From contig NZ_CP132342.1 of NCBI RefSeq assembly GCF_040529055.1, positions 2,974,001-3,038,000 of the forward strand: DNA of 64,000 nt, given 5' to 3'. Of this stretch, positions 1-9,578 are shown piece after piece (within the stretch, counting starts at the first letter, position 1; each line of letters opens with the position of its first letter). The notes under the pieces were generated by a model, which was given only the letters and a program-made list of their open reading frames with translations, was not told the origin of the DNA and did no database searches. Origin of the DNA: Xanthomonas sontii (GTDB taxonomy: Bacteria > Pseudomonadota > Gammaproteobacteria > Xanthomonadales > Xanthomonadaceae). Position numbers and translations under genes: made by a program.

Positions 1-383
1 AACGGCGTGACCGCTACGACCTGCTGCTGCTCGACGCCTACGATGCCGACGGCATCCCGGCCGCGCTGCTCAGCCGCGGCTTCTACGAGGACTGCCACGC
101 GGCGCTGGCACCGGGTGGGGTACTGGCGGTGAACCTGTACGACACCGACACGCGCCGCCACCTGGCGCATCTGCGCGCGCTGTTCGGCGGCCGCGTGCTG
201 CGCCTGGACGAGCCACAGATGGACAACCAGGTGGTGTTCGCCTGGACCGGTGCACTGCCGGCGTTGGACGTGCACGCGGCCTTGGCCTGCCTGCCGTGGT
301 CGGCGCGCTGGCAACTGCGCACGCCGTTCCGGCGCGTGCAGCAAGCGATGGCGGGCAGGACGGGAGCGGACGGGGTGCGTTAG
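1..383 (+). CDS. Spermidine synthase-like methyltransferase-fold protein, C-terminal part
   Basis: The gene runs in from the left edge in the frame starting at base 3 and stops with TAG at 381-383. The visible 126 residues begin with RRDRYDLLLLDAYDADGIP, the acidic strand after the nucleotide-binding core of spermidine-synthase-like proteins. They continue with a GFYEDCHAALAPGGVLAVNL segment typical of the fold. The N-terminal SAM-binding part lies outside the window, so true polyamine synthase activity cannot be judged; many bacterial relatives are annotated only as spermidine synthase-like. The downstream neighbour is on the opposite strand, so this is the end of its transcription unit. Confidence 0.7.
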   Translation, partial: RRDRYDLLLLDAYDADGIPAALLSRGFYEDCHAALAPGGVLAVNLYDTDTRRHLAHLRALFGGRVLRLDEPQMDNQVVFAWTGALPALDVHAALACLPWSARWQLRTPFRRVQQAMAGRTGADGVR

Positions 384-521
384 CCAGGGCTGCTGCCGGG
401 GGATGGCTGCGTCGGCCAGACGGTTCAGTCCACGCCATGCCGCCGCCGGTGCAAGCACGACCGGGGAGACAATGCATGCGGTCCCGGGCGACACCACGCG
501 CCAGGACGATGGCAAGTCGCC

Positions 522-1058
522 CTACAACGGCAACAGGATGTTGCTGAGCTTCCAGTGCAGGCCCTCGCGAGTGAACACGAAGGGCACGGCGGTGCCGTCG
601 GCGGTATGCACGGTGGCGACGAAGCGCGTGGTCGATTCGAAGCGGTGCTCGGCCTGGCGCAACGGTTGCGGCGGGCGCGGCGCGGCGTAGGTATCGCCGC
701 CGACGGTGTCGCCGCTGGCGCGTTTCCACAGCGCGTCGCCCTGCATCAGCGCGCCGATGCCGGTCGGGGTGACCAGCGCATCCACGCTCATGCCGCCGAG
801 GCCGCCGGCCAGCGACAGCAGCGTCCCGCCGAACAGGCTGGACTGCAGGTCGGGGCCGGCGCGGCGCACCAGCGCATCGTCCACCTGGGCCTTGAGGTTG
901 ACCCGCAGCGTGGGAAAGTCGACGTAGCGCTCCAGTGCCGCGGCATCGCGCTCGCGCAGCGCTTGGTCGATGCCGCGGATCGCCAGGTAGGGTCCGGCGA
1001 CGACGTAGCCGCCGAGGGCGAGCAGGGCGAGGAACAGCAAGGCCAGCCATTTCTTCAT
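522..1058 (-). CDS. DUF2939 domain protein, membrane-anchored
   Basis: A 178-residue protein with a single hydrophobic segment at residues 4-22, read as a signal anchor, followed by a soluble domain that would sit outside the cytoplasm. The pattern of GPYLAIRGIDQALRERDAAA followed by a VDFPTLRVNLK segment is that of the DUF2939 family, whose function is unknown. AAGGAG lies a suitable distance before the ATG, supporting the start. It is a single gene facing the partial gene to its left. Family assignment is from pattern recognition. Confidence 0.75.
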   Translation of the reverse strand: MKKWLALLFLALLALGGYVVAGPYLAIRGIDQALRERDAAALERYVDFPTLRVNLKAQVDDALVRRAGPDLQSSLFGGTLLSLAGGLGGMSVDALVTPTGIGALMQGDALWKRASGDTVGGDTYAAPRPPQPLRQAEHRFESTTRFVATVHTADGTAVPFVFTREGLHWKLSNILLPL

Positions 1059-1085
1059 CGCATGTCTCCTTGCGTGTGGGCGTTC

Positions 1086-1153
1086 TGCAGGAGCGGATCA
1101 GCCGCGACGCGTGACCGGGAATGCCTGTCGCCGCTGAAGCCGCTCCGACGGGG
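1086..1153. repeat. Degenerate REP-type inverted pair
   Basis: Two diverged copies of the motif GGAGCGGCTTCAGCCGCGA lie head to head, at about 1087-1109 (with GGATCAG in place of GGCTTCAG) and in reverse at about 1123-1152. They fill the gap between two minus-strand genes. The same unit recurs near 39.1, 45.8, 61.8 and 63.1 kb. Confidence 0.7.
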
Positions 1154-1166
1154 AAGCACTGCCGTT

Positions 1167-1853
1167 CTAGAACTCCAGGTCCAGCGCCGCGCACAGATAG
1201 TCCACGAACGGGCCCAGCGTCTGCAGGTCGGCGGCGACCTGCGTGCGCAGCCGTGGGCCGGTCATCGCCGCATCGTCGAGCTGGCGCCAGAACACCCAGT
1301 TCTTGTGCTTGAGGTCGTCGATGCACTCGAAGTCGGCCGGGAAGCCGCGCGGCGGCCGCACCAGCATCTCGCTTTCCTCGAAATCGAAGCGGCGCCGCAG
1401 CGCCGGCGCATGCGCGGCGGCCTTCCAGCTGCCGGGGTTGTCGAAGATGAATTGACGCACCTTGCGCTGCGTGTCCGGTTCCGGATGCCACAGCCCGGCG
1501 CCGACGAAGCTCTCGCCCGGCTGCAGGTGGATGTAGAACGAGGGCGCCGGCACCTGCTTGCGCCGCTCATGGAACAGGCGCGCACCCTGCCAGGTCTTGT
1601 ACGGCGACTTGTCGTGGGAGAAGCGCGCGTCGCGGTGGATGCGGAACAGCGAGCCGCCGACGCCGCGCGGGTCGGCGCGGAAGTGCTCGCTGACCTGGGC
1701 CAGGTCCGGCTGCAGGTCGGTGATCAGGCGCAGGAACGGCTGGCGCACGTGTTCTTCGTACTTGTGCCGGTTGTCGTTGAACCAGGCCTTGTCGTTGTGC
1801 CGCGCCAGGGCACGCAGGAACTTGAAGCTGGCGTCGCTGAAATAGCTGGTCAT
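1167..1853 (-). CDS. DUF2461 domain protein
   Basis: A 228-residue protein starting MTSYFSDASFKFLRAL. The family signature NDKAWFNDNRHKYEE follows, then RDARFSHDKSPYKTWQGARL. This is the DUF2461 (TIGR02453-like) family, small cytoplasmic proteins of unknown function found in bacteria and fungi. Its ATG overlaps the stop of the exonuclease I gene by 4 bases (1850-1853), so the two are translationally coupled in one operon. An ATG is available exactly at the overlap, which decides the start. Coupling to sbcB gives no proof of a DNA-related role. Confidence 0.85.
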   Translation of the reverse strand: MTSYFSDASFKFLRALARHNDKAWFNDNRHKYEEHVRQPFLRLITDLQPDLAQVSEHFRADPRGVGGSLFRIHRDARFSHDKSPYKTWQGARLFHERRKQVPAPSFYIHLQPGESFVGAGLWHPEPDTQRKVRQFIFDNPGSWKAAAHAPALRRRFDFEESEMLVRPPRGFPADFECIDDLKHKNWVFWRQLDDAAMTGPRLRTQVAADLQTLGPFVDYLCAALDLEF

Positions 1854-3289
1854 AGGCTGCGTTGCAGGTCGTGGCTCCAGGCGGCCAACTGGTCGAGCAG
1901 GGCTTGCTTGGTAGCATCCTGCGGGTGAGCCAGGCGTAAACCGGCCAGTTCCGCGTAGAAGGCGTCGAAGCTCAGTTCGGACAGGCCGCTGTCCTGCTGC
2001 AGGCGCTGCCGCCGGTAGTCGTCCCAGCGCGCCTGTTCGGCGATGGACAGGCTCTGCGGCCAGTTGCGCGCGCGGTAGCGGAACAGCAGCTCGGGCAGGC
2101 GCGGATCGCGGAACTGGCCTTCCAGCGCGGCCAGTTGCGCCGGTGGGGTGGCGCGGACCTGGGCCATCGTGCGCTTGTCGCCATCGGCCAGGAAGCCGTC
2201 GTACAGCGAGGCGTCCACATCGGCCGTTACCGCGGCGCGCTCGCTGGCGAACACCCGCCGCACCTTCTCGGCCAGCGCCGGACCGGCCTCGCGCAGGCGC
2301 GCGGCCTTGGCCAGGAGTTGCGCGGGGTCCAGCCGCAGCCGGGCGAAATCCGCTTCGCGCAGGTGCGCCCAGGCGACCAGCGCCGGTGCCTTGTTCAGAT
2401 GCACTTCCTTGAGCGGGATACGCTGTTCGCCCTCGGGCAGGTCGGCCTGCGGGGTGTACAGGCGGTCGGCGATCTGTTCCGGCGTATAGCGCAGCAGCGG
2501 CTCGATGTCGCCTTCCAGGTCGAACACCAGCACCCGGCTGTCGATGCGCGGATGCCGCGCCAACGGCAGCACCGGTGCTGCGCACAGGCGCGCGGCCGGA
2601 TAGCGCATCGACACGTGCAGCACCGGCTGCATCGCCACCGCATCGAGCAGGCTGCCGCAGAAGCGCTTGTCGCGCAGCTTCAGCGCGTACTCCCACAACC
2701 GCGGCTGGCTGCGGCGGAAGTGCCGGGCCATGCCGATGGTGGCGTATACGTCGGACAGCGCCTCGTGCGCATCGCCGTCGCGCACGCCGTTGGCCAATGC
2801 CAGTTGCTCCAGCTTGAACGAGGTGGCGCCGTCCTCGCGCTGCGGCCAGACGATGCCCTCCGGGCGCAGCGCGTGCATCAGTCGCAGCATGTCCAGCAGG
2901 TCCCAGCGCGAGTTGCCGTTGCGCCACTCGCGTTCGTAGGGATCGTAGAAGTTGCGGAACAGACCATGGCGCACGAACTCGTCGTCGAAGCGCAGCGAGT
3001 TGTAGCCCAGCGTGCAGGTCTTTGGCCGCGCCATCTGCTCGGCGATGCGCGCGAACGCCTCGGCTTCGCTGACGCCCTCGCGCAAGGCCTGCTGCGGGGC
3101 GATGCCGGTGATGAGGGTGGCGACCGGCGAGGGCAGCAGGTCGTCGGCGGGCTTGACGAAGAAACTGATCGGCTCCTCGATCACGTTGAGTTCGGCATCG
3201 GTGCGCACCGCGGCGAACTGCGCGATGCGGGTGCGCCGCGGATCGGCGCCGAAGGTTTCCAGGTCGTAGAAGAGGAAGCTGTCGGGCAT
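1850..3289 (-). CDS. sbcB: Exodeoxyribonuclease I
   Basis: A 479-residue protein, the normal length for SbcB, which degrades single-stranded DNA 3' to 5' during mismatch repair and recombination. Exo I, the first DEDD motif, is FLFYDLETFG with Asp9 and Glu11. A second acidic motif is in YNSLRFDDEFVRHGL. The last carries His and Asp in DAHEALSDVYATIG, the DEDDh arrangement. The C-terminal half (SH3-like and helical parts) is full length, with the usual RYRARNWPQSL segment. It is the last recognisable step of a run of minus-strand genes behind kmo (83-base gap) and overlaps the DUF2461 gene. Confidence 0.95.
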   Translation of the reverse strand: MPDSFLFYDLETFGADPRRTRIAQFAAVRTDAELNVIEEPISFFVKPADDLLPSPVATLITGIAPQQALREGVSEAEAFARIAEQMARPKTCTLGYNSLRFDDEFVRHGLFRNFYDPYEREWRNGNSRWDLLDMLRLMHALRPEGIVWPQREDGATSFKLEQLALANGVRDGDAHEALSDVYATIGMARHFRRSQPRLWEYALKLRDKRFCGSLLDAVAMQPVLHVSMRYPAARLCAAPVLPLARHPRIDSRVLVFDLEGDIEPLLRYTPEQIADRLYTPQADLPEGEQRIPLKEVHLNKAPALVAWAHLREADFARLRLDPAQLLAKAARLREAGPALAEKVRRVFASERAAVTADVDASLYDGFLADGDKRTMAQVRATPPAQLAALEGQFRDPRLPELLFRYRARNWPQSLSIAEQARWDDYRRQRLQQDSGLSELSFDAFYAELAGLRLAHPQDATKQALLDQLAAWSHDLQRSL

Positions 3290-3372
3290 GACGAATCGAA
3301 TGGTGCGAGGCAGGCGAGGCTAGTAGCGTGGGGATGCGTGTAGGAGCGGGTGTCCGGATAGGCTACGCCGGT

Positions 3373-4737
3373 TCAATGCGCCCCCTCCAGCGGTGCCAGC
3401 CGCGCGTGCACGATGCGCTCCAGCCACTGCCAGTCGATCCGCGACAGATCGCTGTGGCCCTGCGTGGCCTGGACCAGGATGTCGCGCTGCACTTCGCTGC
3501 GTTCCAGCGCCTGCGCGTACGGCGTGCGCAGGAAGGTGACCATGGTGTAGTGCGGCACGAAGCGGGTCGGATGCCGCGCCTGCAGTGCCTGGCCGAGTTC
3601 GCGCTGCAGCAGGAAGCCGGCGTCGCCGACGCGGTCGCGCATTTCCACGTAGTTCTCCAGCGCCATCTGCTGGATCGCGCCGGCGTTGGGCTTGCGCTCG
3701 GCCTCGAAGGCGGCATAGGCGCGCGCCAGGTCCGGCTCGCGCTGCAGGTGCGCGGCCAACGCCGCGCAATCCTCGAACGCGCAGTTCATGCCTTGCCCGT
3801 GGAACGGCACCATCGCGTGCGCGGCGTCGCCCAGCAGTACCGCGCGGCCGTCCAGGTGCCAGCGCTCCAGGCGCAGCGTGCCGAGCAGGCCCGGCGGATG
3901 CTGCTCCCAGTGCTCGGCCAGTTGCGGCATCAGCGGCAGTGCATCGGCGAAGTCGCGCGCGAACAGCGCCAGCGCCTCGTCGCCGCTGCGCACGGTGGCG
4001 AAGCTGGGCTCGCCCTTGTTGGGCAGGAACAGGGTGACGGTAAAGGTGCCTTCGTGGTTGGGCAGGGCGATGCACATGTAGTGCCCGCGCGGCCAGATAT
4101 GCAGGGCGTTGGCTTCGATGCGGAAGCTGCCGTCGGCGCCGGGCGGGATCTCCAGTTCCTTGTACGAGTGGTCGAGGAACTCGATGTGCTCGGCCATCGG
4201 CGCCTTGCGCTGCATCGCTGCGCGCAGCGCCGAGCCGGCGCCGTCGGCGCCGATCATGCTGTCGAAGCGGATGTCGTGGGGCTGGTCGTCGCGGTCGTCG
4301 ATGAAACGCGCATAGCCGGCATCGAAATCCACCGTGTGCAGGCGCCGGTAGAAATGGATGCGCGCCCCGGCCTGCTCGGCGAGCTGCAGCAGGGTGATGT
4401 TGAGATCGTTGCGGTGCACCGACCAGATCACCTCGCTGTCGTCGCGGCCATAGCGCTGCAGCTGCTGGTGGCCGTCGGCGAAATGCACCATGCGCCCGCG
4501 CATCATCACCGCCTTGGCCATCACCGCGGCATCGGCGCCGGCCTGGCGCAGCACGTGCAGGCCGCGTTCGGCCAGGGCCAGGTTGATCGAGCGGCCGCGC
4601 TCGTAATCGTGCACGCGCGGGTCGCCACGACGCTCGTAGACGGTGACCTGCCAGCCCTGGCGCGAGAGCAGGATGGCGAGCAGGGAGCCGGCCAGGCCGG
4701 CGCCGATCAGGGTGATGCTGCGGGGGGATGCGTTCAA
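3373..4737 (-). CDS. kmo: Kynurenine 3-monooxygenase
   Basis: A 454-residue FAD-dependent hydroxylase that converts L-kynurenine to 3-hydroxykynurenine. The N-terminal Rossmann motif is IGAGLAGSLLA, followed by the acidic end YERR. The second FAD-contact motif is GDAAHAMVPFHGQGMNCAFE, a KMO hallmark. The RGRSINLALAERG segment is also characteristic. The hydrophobic C-terminal anchor of eukaryotic KMO is not obvious here. It follows kynU by 46 bases on the same strand, and the dioxygenase for the next product lies further upstream, so the three enzymes probably form the tryptophan-to-quinolinate (NAD) branch. Confidence 0.95.
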   Translation of the reverse strand: MNASPRSITLIGAGLAGSLLAILLSRQGWQVTVYERRGDPRVHDYERGRSINLALAERGLHVLRQAGADAAVMAKAVMMRGRMVHFADGHQQLQRYGRDDSEVIWSVHRNDLNITLLQLAEQAGARIHFYRRLHTVDFDAGYARFIDDRDDQPHDIRFDSMIGADGAGSALRAAMQRKAPMAEHIEFLDHSYKELEIPPGADGSFRIEANALHIWPRGHYMCIALPNHEGTFTVTLFLPNKGEPSFATVRSGDEALALFARDFADALPLMPQLAEHWEQHPPGLLGTLRLERWHLDGRAVLLGDAAHAMVPFHGQGMNCAFEDCAALAAHLQREPDLARAYAAFEAERKPNAGAIQQMALENYVEMRDRVGDAGFLLQRELGQALQARHPTRFVPHYTMVTFLRTPYAQALERSEVQRDILVQATQGHSDLSRIDWQWLERIVHARLAPLEGAH

Positions 4738-4783
4738 TGCGGTGTCCGGAAGGCGCGGCAGGCCGCCGCGCGAAGAAGGCGGC

Positions 4784-6055
4784 TCAGACGCCGGCCCAGG
4801 TTTCCACTTCCTCGACGAAGCGGTAGACGTCGCGGTAGCGGTTGTACAGCGGCACCGGGCTGATCCGGATCACGTCCGGCTCGCGCCAGTCGCCGAGCAC
4901 GCCGACCGATTGCAGGTACTCGAACAGGGCACGACCGCGCTCCCGCCCGCCGGCCACGCGCAGCGATAGCTGGCAGCCGCGTTGCGCCGGGTCGGACGGG
5001 GTGATGATCTGCAGGGTGTCGGCCAGGCGGGCGCGGATCAGCGTCTCCAGGTAGCCGGTCAGTTGCTGCGATTTCTGCCGCAGCGCGTCCAGCCCGGCAC
5101 GCTCGAACAGGTCCAGCGAGGCGCGCAGCGGGGCCATGCTCAGGATCGGCGGATTGCTCAGCTGCCAGCCGTCGGCACCGGGCGCGGCGACGAATTCGGG
5201 CGCCATGCGGAAACGGGTGCGCTTGTCGTGGCCCCACCAGCCGGCGAAGCGCGGGGTCTCGCCGTGGCCGTGGCGTTCGTGCACGAAGGCGCCGGCGACC
5301 GCGCCGGGGCCGGCGTTGAGATATTTGTAGTGGCACCACACCGCGAAGTCCGGGGCGGCATCGTGCAGGTGCAGCGGCACGTTGCCGATCGCGTGGGCCA
5401 GGTCGAAGCCGACCGCGGCGCCGGCCGCGCGCGCCAGCCGCGCCACCGCGGCCAGGTCGAAGGCCTGGCCGGTGCGGTACTGCACGCCCGGCCACAGCAC
5501 CAGCGCCAGGCGCGGGCCGTGCTCGGCGATGGCGCGCTCGATCGCCGCCAGCGACACGGTGCCATCGGCGCCGTCGGGCTGCACTTCGATCAGGTCGGTG
5601 GCCGGGTCGAAGCCGTGGAAACGGATCTGCGAGGCCACCGCATGCTGGTCGGAGGGGAACGCGCCGGCCTCGATCAGGATCGCGGGGCGCTCGCGGGTGG
5701 GCCGGTAGAAGCTGACCATGAGCAGGTGCAGGTTCACCGTCAGCGTGTTCATCGCCACCACTTCGTGCGGGTGCGCGCCGACCAGGCGCGCCAGCGGCGC
5801 GGCCAGCAGCTCGTGGTAGGTCATCCACTGGGTGTCGCCGTTGAAATGGCCTTCCACCGCCAGCGACGACCACTTGTCCAGCACCTCCTGCACCGCGGCG
5901 CGCGCGCCGCGCGGTTGCAGGCCCAGCGAGTTGCCGACGAAGTAGGCCTGGTCGGCGCCCTGGTGCTGCGGGAACAGGAACTCCTGGCGCAAGGCGCGCA
6001 GCGGATCGGCGGCGTCGAGGGCGATGGCGTGCTGGCGGGACAGGATCTCGTTCAT
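4784..6055 (-). CDS. kynU: Kynureninase
   Basis: A 423-residue PLP enzyme that cleaves 3-hydroxykynurenine to 3-hydroxyanthranilate and alanine. Seen in the sequence are AYFVGNSLGLQPRGA near the N-terminus, the cofactor aspartate in FDLAHAIGN, and the Schiff-base lysine in WCHYKYLNAGPGA. The reading frame stays open far upstream (to 7654) through the FUSC gene, but homology starts here. Two ATGs two codons apart (6061 and 6055) are both possible. I chose 6055 for the family length; GGAA lies 10 bases before it. Confidence 0.93.
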   Translation of the reverse strand: MNEILSRQHAIALDAADPLRALRQEFLFPQHQGADQAYFVGNSLGLQPRGARAAVQEVLDKWSSLAVEGHFNGDTQWMTYHELLAAPLARLVGAHPHEVVAMNTLTVNLHLLMVSFYRPTRERPAILIEAGAFPSDQHAVASQIRFHGFDPATDLIEVQPDGADGTVSLAAIERAIAEHGPRLALVLWPGVQYRTGQAFDLAAVARLARAAGAAVGFDLAHAIGNVPLHLHDAAPDFAVWCHYKYLNAGPGAVAGAFVHERHGHGETPRFAGWWGHDKRTRFRMAPEFVAAPGADGWQLSNPPILSMAPLRASLDLFERAGLDALRQKSQQLTGYLETLIRARLADTLQIITPSDPAQRGCQLSLRVAGGRERGRALFEYLQSVGVLGDWREPDVIRISPVPLYNRYRDVYRFVEEVETWAGV

Positions 6056-6180
6056 CGGCATTGGGTTCCGGGAAGCAGGGCGAGAGTCTAGAGCGTGCGG
6101 GACGACGTGAGGTGACTGCCGGGCGGCGTGGGCGGGCGCTGCCGCGCGGGCCTTGCCGAACGCGCAGGCCGCAGCGGTGT

Positions 6181-8325
6181 TCACCCGCTGCGGTGCGCAG
6201 TCGCCGGTGGATGTTCCTTGTTGGCCGCGGTCGCCGGCAGCAGCGCACTGCGGACCAGATGGGTGAGGGTGCCGATGCTGTCGGCGACGCGGTCGCTGGT
6301 GTCGGCCAGCGCGGGCAGCGCGCCGCCGTCGCTGCCGTCCTGCGGCTGCGCGGCCAGCGCCTCGGCCAGGCGCCGCTCGTCCGCGCGCAGGCTGGCCTGC
6401 GCCGGCGGCGTGCCGCTGCGCAGGCTTTCGGCCAGTTCGGTCAGTGCGGCATGCGCCTGTTGCCGGAACTGCTGCAGTTCCGGCAACGGCGGCAGCGGCG
6501 GCGCATCGCGCAGCACCGCCTCCAGCGCCAGCGAGGCGCGGATCAGCCGGTTGCCGTTGGCCAGCACCGATTCGGCCAGGGTCAGTTCGCGCAGGTTGCG
6601 CTTGCGCCGCGGCTCGCCGCGCAGGCGTTCGATCGAGGCCTGCGCGTTGGTGCGCGCGGTGCGCGAGGCCGCGCGGGTGTCCGGCAGCGCCTGCAGGCGG
6701 CCTTCCAGCACCGCATCGAGATGGTCGCGGTAGGCGAGCAGCAACTGCGCCAGGATCGCGCGGATGTGCTTGCGTTCCCAGGTCGGCCACAGCGCGTAGG
6801 CCGCCAGCGCCAGCGCGCTGCCGAGCACGGTGGCCTGGATGCGCTCGCCGATCGCCTCGCCCGGGGCCATGCCCTCGAACGACAGCAGCAGCACCAGCAT
6901 GCCGGTCAGGCAGGCCACGCCGAGCCCGTAGTTGACCTGGGTCAGCAGGCGGAACCCCAGGCAGAACACGGTCAGCAACAGCAGCCGCACCACCGCCCCG
7001 TCCATCACGAAGTGCGCCAGCACGGTGGCCAGCAGCAGCCCGCCGAAGGTGCCGGCCACGCGCAGCGCGCCGAAGCTGAGGGTGCCGCCGAAATCCGGCT
7101 TCAGCACGATCGCCGTGGTCATCGGGATCCAGTAGCCATGCGGGATCGCCTGCCAGCGGGCGAACAGCACCGCCAGCGCCAGGCACACGCCGCAGCGCAG
7201 TGCGTGGCGGAACGCCACCGAGGACAGCTTCAGATTCGCTCGCAAGGTCTGCAGCGGCGCCAGCGGACGCAGCGCCGCCGGCAACTGCGCCTCGGCCAGT
7301 TCGGCCTGGATCTCGCCGCGGCTGCTGGCCCAGCGGCCATTGCGCGCCAGCGCGCGCAGCTGGCCGCCCAGGCCCTGCGCACGGGCCACGGCAATGCGCA
7401 GCAGGCGGCGTTCGCGGGTGTCCTCGGTCTGCGCCTGCACTTGCGCCAGCGCATCCACCAGATCGTCGAACCCGGTCATCGACGCAGTGGCCGCGTCTGG
7501 GTCCTCGGCGCTGTCCAGCGCGTGCGCGAGCTGGTCCAGCACCACCGCGCTGCGTTCGAGTACGCGCTCGATCGGCAGCCGCGCGGGCGATCCTGCGTCC
7601 AGGCGTCCGTGCAGGTCGGCCAGGGTCAGCAGCTCCAGCCGCGCGCGTTCGCACAGCTCGGCGATGACCCGGAACGCCTGCACCGCACGTCCGCGCGAGC
7701 GGTGCTCGCCGTGCAGCATCACCATCGCCTCGAGCACCGCCTCGGTGGCCGGCGGCGCGGCGGTCGCGCCGGGCCGCTGGCGGGCGATGCCGGCCAGTTG
7801 CCGCATCAGGTCGGCCAGGGCGAAGCGTTCCGGGCGGTAGCGCTGCAGCGGCCAGGCGGCCAGCGCCATCAGCATCTGCAGCACGCCGCCGGCGAAGATC
7901 AGCGTGGCCACGCCGACGCTCTGCAGTGGCGGCAGGCGCACGTCGGCGCTGACCACCAGCAGGATCATGCTGGTCAGCCCGACCCGCGCCGCCACCGGGC
8001 CCAGCGCCACCAGCAGGCCGCCGCCCAGGCCGAGCAGCAGCGCGCTCAGCGCCAGCGCCACGGTGTGCGCGCCGATCAGCATGCCCAGCAGCGCGGCCAC
8101 GCCCGCCGCCAGCGCGGCCATCAGCATGCGCTGCATCCGCGCCCGGTACGGGCCGGGCTGGTCGGAGAACATGGTGTTGAGCGCACCGGTGGACACTGCC
8201 AGACCCAACTCGGCATGGCCGGCGGCCACGCCCAGCGCCAGCGGCGCGACCACCGCGGCGGTGTTGCGCAGGGCCACGCGCACCGGCACGTCGCGCGGCT
8301 TGAGCGCGATCAGGCTGCGCAGCAT
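6181..8325 (-). CDS. FUSC family inner-membrane protein (aromatic acid efflux type)
   Basis: A 714-residue protein with two blocks of membrane segments, at about residues 20-160 and 360-500. Each is followed by a cytoplasmic helical domain, the layout of the FUSC/YccS/AaeB family. The second block contains PHGYWIPMTTAIVLKPDFGG, the recognisable FUSC motif. Members include the E. coli AaeB hydroxybenzoate efflux pump. It lies 31 bases after the 3-hydroxyanthranilate dioxygenase gene and 125 bases before kynU, inside the kynurenine operon. An export role for a pathway aromatic acid is an inference from context. No membrane-fusion partner such as AaeA is next to it. Confidence 0.85.
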   Translation of the reverse strand: MLRSLIALKPRDVPVRVALRNTAAVVAPLALGVAAGHAELGLAVSTGALNTMFSDQPGPYRARMQRMLMAALAAGVAALLGMLIGAHTVALALSALLLGLGGGLLVALGPVAARVGLTSMILLVVSADVRLPPLQSVGVATLIFAGGVLQMLMALAAWPLQRYRPERFALADLMRQLAGIARQRPGATAAPPATEAVLEAMVMLHGEHRSRGRAVQAFRVIAELCERARLELLTLADLHGRLDAGSPARLPIERVLERSAVVLDQLAHALDSAEDPDAATASMTGFDDLVDALAQVQAQTEDTRERRLLRIAVARAQGLGGQLRALARNGRWASSRGEIQAELAEAQLPAALRPLAPLQTLRANLKLSSVAFRHALRCGVCLALAVLFARWQAIPHGYWIPMTTAIVLKPDFGGTLSFGALRVAGTFGGLLLATVLAHFVMDGAVVRLLLLTVFCLGFRLLTQVNYGLGVACLTGMLVLLLSFEGMAPGEAIGERIQATVLGSALALAAYALWPTWERKHIRAILAQLLLAYRDHLDAVLEGRLQALPDTRAASRTARTNAQASIERLRGEPRRKRNLRELTLAESVLANGNRLIRASLALEAVLRDAPPLPPLPELQQFRQQAHAALTELAESLRSGTPPAQASLRADERRLAEALAAQPQDGSDGGALPALADTSDRVADSIGTLTHLVRSALLPATAANKEHPPATAHRSG

Positions 8326-8356
8326 CGCGAGCCGGAACGGCGCGGGGGCAGGGCGG

Positions 8357-8878
8357 TCACGGCGCGTCGGCCGCCGGCCGCGGATGCACGTGGCCGCAGC
8401 GGGCGCAGGTGCGCAGCGATTCGGAGGCGTAGAAGCGCGCGAACACCGGCGGGAAGTCGGTCTCGATGTCCTGCAGCGGGAAGTAGGCTTCGTACAGCAG
8501 GTGGTTGCAGCGCTCGCAGAACCACAGCAGGCCGTCCTGCTCGTGCGGCAGGCGCCGCCGCTCGATCACCAGGCCGACCGAGTTCACGCCGCGCTGCGGC
8601 GAGTGCGGCACCTTCGGCGGCAGCAGGAAGGTCTCGCCGGCGCGGATCGGGATCTCGCGCACCGCGCCGTCTTCCTGGATCTTCAGCACCATCTCGCCTT
8701 CGAGCTGGTAGAACCACTCCGGGCCTTCGTCGTAGTGGTAGTCGCTGCGCGCGTTCGGCCCACCGACCACCATCACGATGAAGTCGCCGGCGTGGATGCA
8801 CTTGTTGCCCACCGGCGGCTTCAGCAGGTGCCGGTGGGCGTCGATCCAGGCGTGCAGGTTGAGCGGGCCGGGGAGCAT
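8357..8878 (-). CDS. nbaC: 3-hydroxyanthranilate 3,4-dioxygenase
   Basis: A 173-residue cupin enzyme that opens 3-hydroxyanthranilate to the semialdehyde that cyclises to quinolinate. The catalytic iron ligands fit His48, Glu54 and His92, each three below the numbers I recall for the Cupriavidus enzyme. A rubredoxin-like second iron site is present as CERC (121-124) and CARC (158-161), typical of the bacterial form. The frame extends upstream to 8992 but overlaps the carbonic anhydrase gene; [11 protein letters not shown] is the family start. With kmo and kynU it completes the step series to quinolinate. Confidence 0.95.
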   Translation of the reverse strand: MLPGPLNLHAWIDAHRHLLKPPVGNKCIHAGDFIVMVVGGPNARSDYHYDEGPEWFYQLEGEMVLKIQEDGAVREIPIRAGETFLLPPKVPHSPQRGVNSVGLVIERRRLPHEQDGLLWFCERCNHLLYEAYFPLQDIETDFPPVFARFYASESLRTCARCGHVHPRPAADAP

Positions 8879-8915
8879 GCGGATCCTTGATCGAGATGGC
8901 GGAACGGCGCGCCGC

Positions 8916-9578
8916 TCAGCGGTCCTCGCGGTCCTGGCTGATGCGCGCCAGGGCGGCATCGTAGCGCGGCGCCAGGTCGTCGATGCGGTCAAGTTCCATG
9001 CCCAGGTCGTGCACGCGGCCGTCGCGCAGGCTGTAGACCCAGCCGTGCACGGTCAGTTCCTGGCCGCGCGCCCAGGCGTCGAGCACGATCGAAGTGCGGC
9101 TGACGTTGACGACCTGCTCGAGCACGTTGAGCTCGCACAGGCGCGCGTGCTGCACGTTGAGGTCGCCGGCCTGCTGCAGGCAGTGCTCGTGCTTCTCGGC
9201 CACGTCGGTGACGTGGCGGATCCAGTTGTCGACCAGGCCCAGCCGCGCGCGGGTCAGGCCCGCGTGCACGCCGCCGCAGCCGTAGTGGCCGACCACCAGG
9301 ATGTGCCGCACCTTCAGCACCTCGACCGCGAACTGGATCACCGACAGGCAGTTCAGGTCGGTGTGCACGACCACGTTGGCGATGTTGCGGTGGACGAACA
9401 CCTCGCCCGGCGCCATGTCGATGATCTGGTTCGCCGGCACCCGCGAGTCGGAGCAGCCGATCCATAGGTACTCCGGCGTCTGCTGCTTGGACAGGCGGCT
9501 GAAGAACTCCGGATCCTCGCGGTTGATGCGTTCGGACCAGGAGCGGTTGTTGTCCAGCAGTTGTTCGATTTTGCTCAT
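8916..9578 (-). CDS. can: Beta-class carbonic anhydrase
   Basis: A 220-residue cytoplasmic zinc enzyme that interconverts CO2 and bicarbonate. Zinc ligands and the catalytic dyad are visible: Cys42 and Asp44 in GCSDSRV, then His98 and Cys101 in VVGHYGCGG. The numbering equals that of E. coli Can. HRNIANVV also matches. It is 37 bases upstream of the dioxygenase gene on the same strand, so it may be the first gene of the kynurenine transcription unit, though a role in that pathway is not implied. Confidence 0.95.
   Translation of the reverse strand: MSKIEQLLDNNRSWSERINREDPEFFSRLSKQQTPEYLWIGCSDSRVPANQIIDMAPGEVFVHRNIANVVVHTDLNCLSVIQFAVEVLKVRHILVVGHYGCGGVHAGLTRARLGLVDNWIRHVTDVAEKHEHCLQQAGDLNVQHARLCELNVLEQVVNVSRTSIVLDAWARGQELTVHGWVYSLRDGRVHDLGMELDRIDDLAPRYDAALARISQDREDR

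Noticed and set aside
4784..7654. 956-codon frame reading through kynU into the FUSC gene
   Set aside because: Only the last 423 codons match kynureninase. The upstream part lies in the wrong frame of the FUSC gene, so this is not a fusion.
6061..8781. 906-codon plus-strand frame across the FUSC gene
   Set aside because: A composition artefact on the opposite strand of two recognised genes; Arg/Gln/His-rich without motifs.
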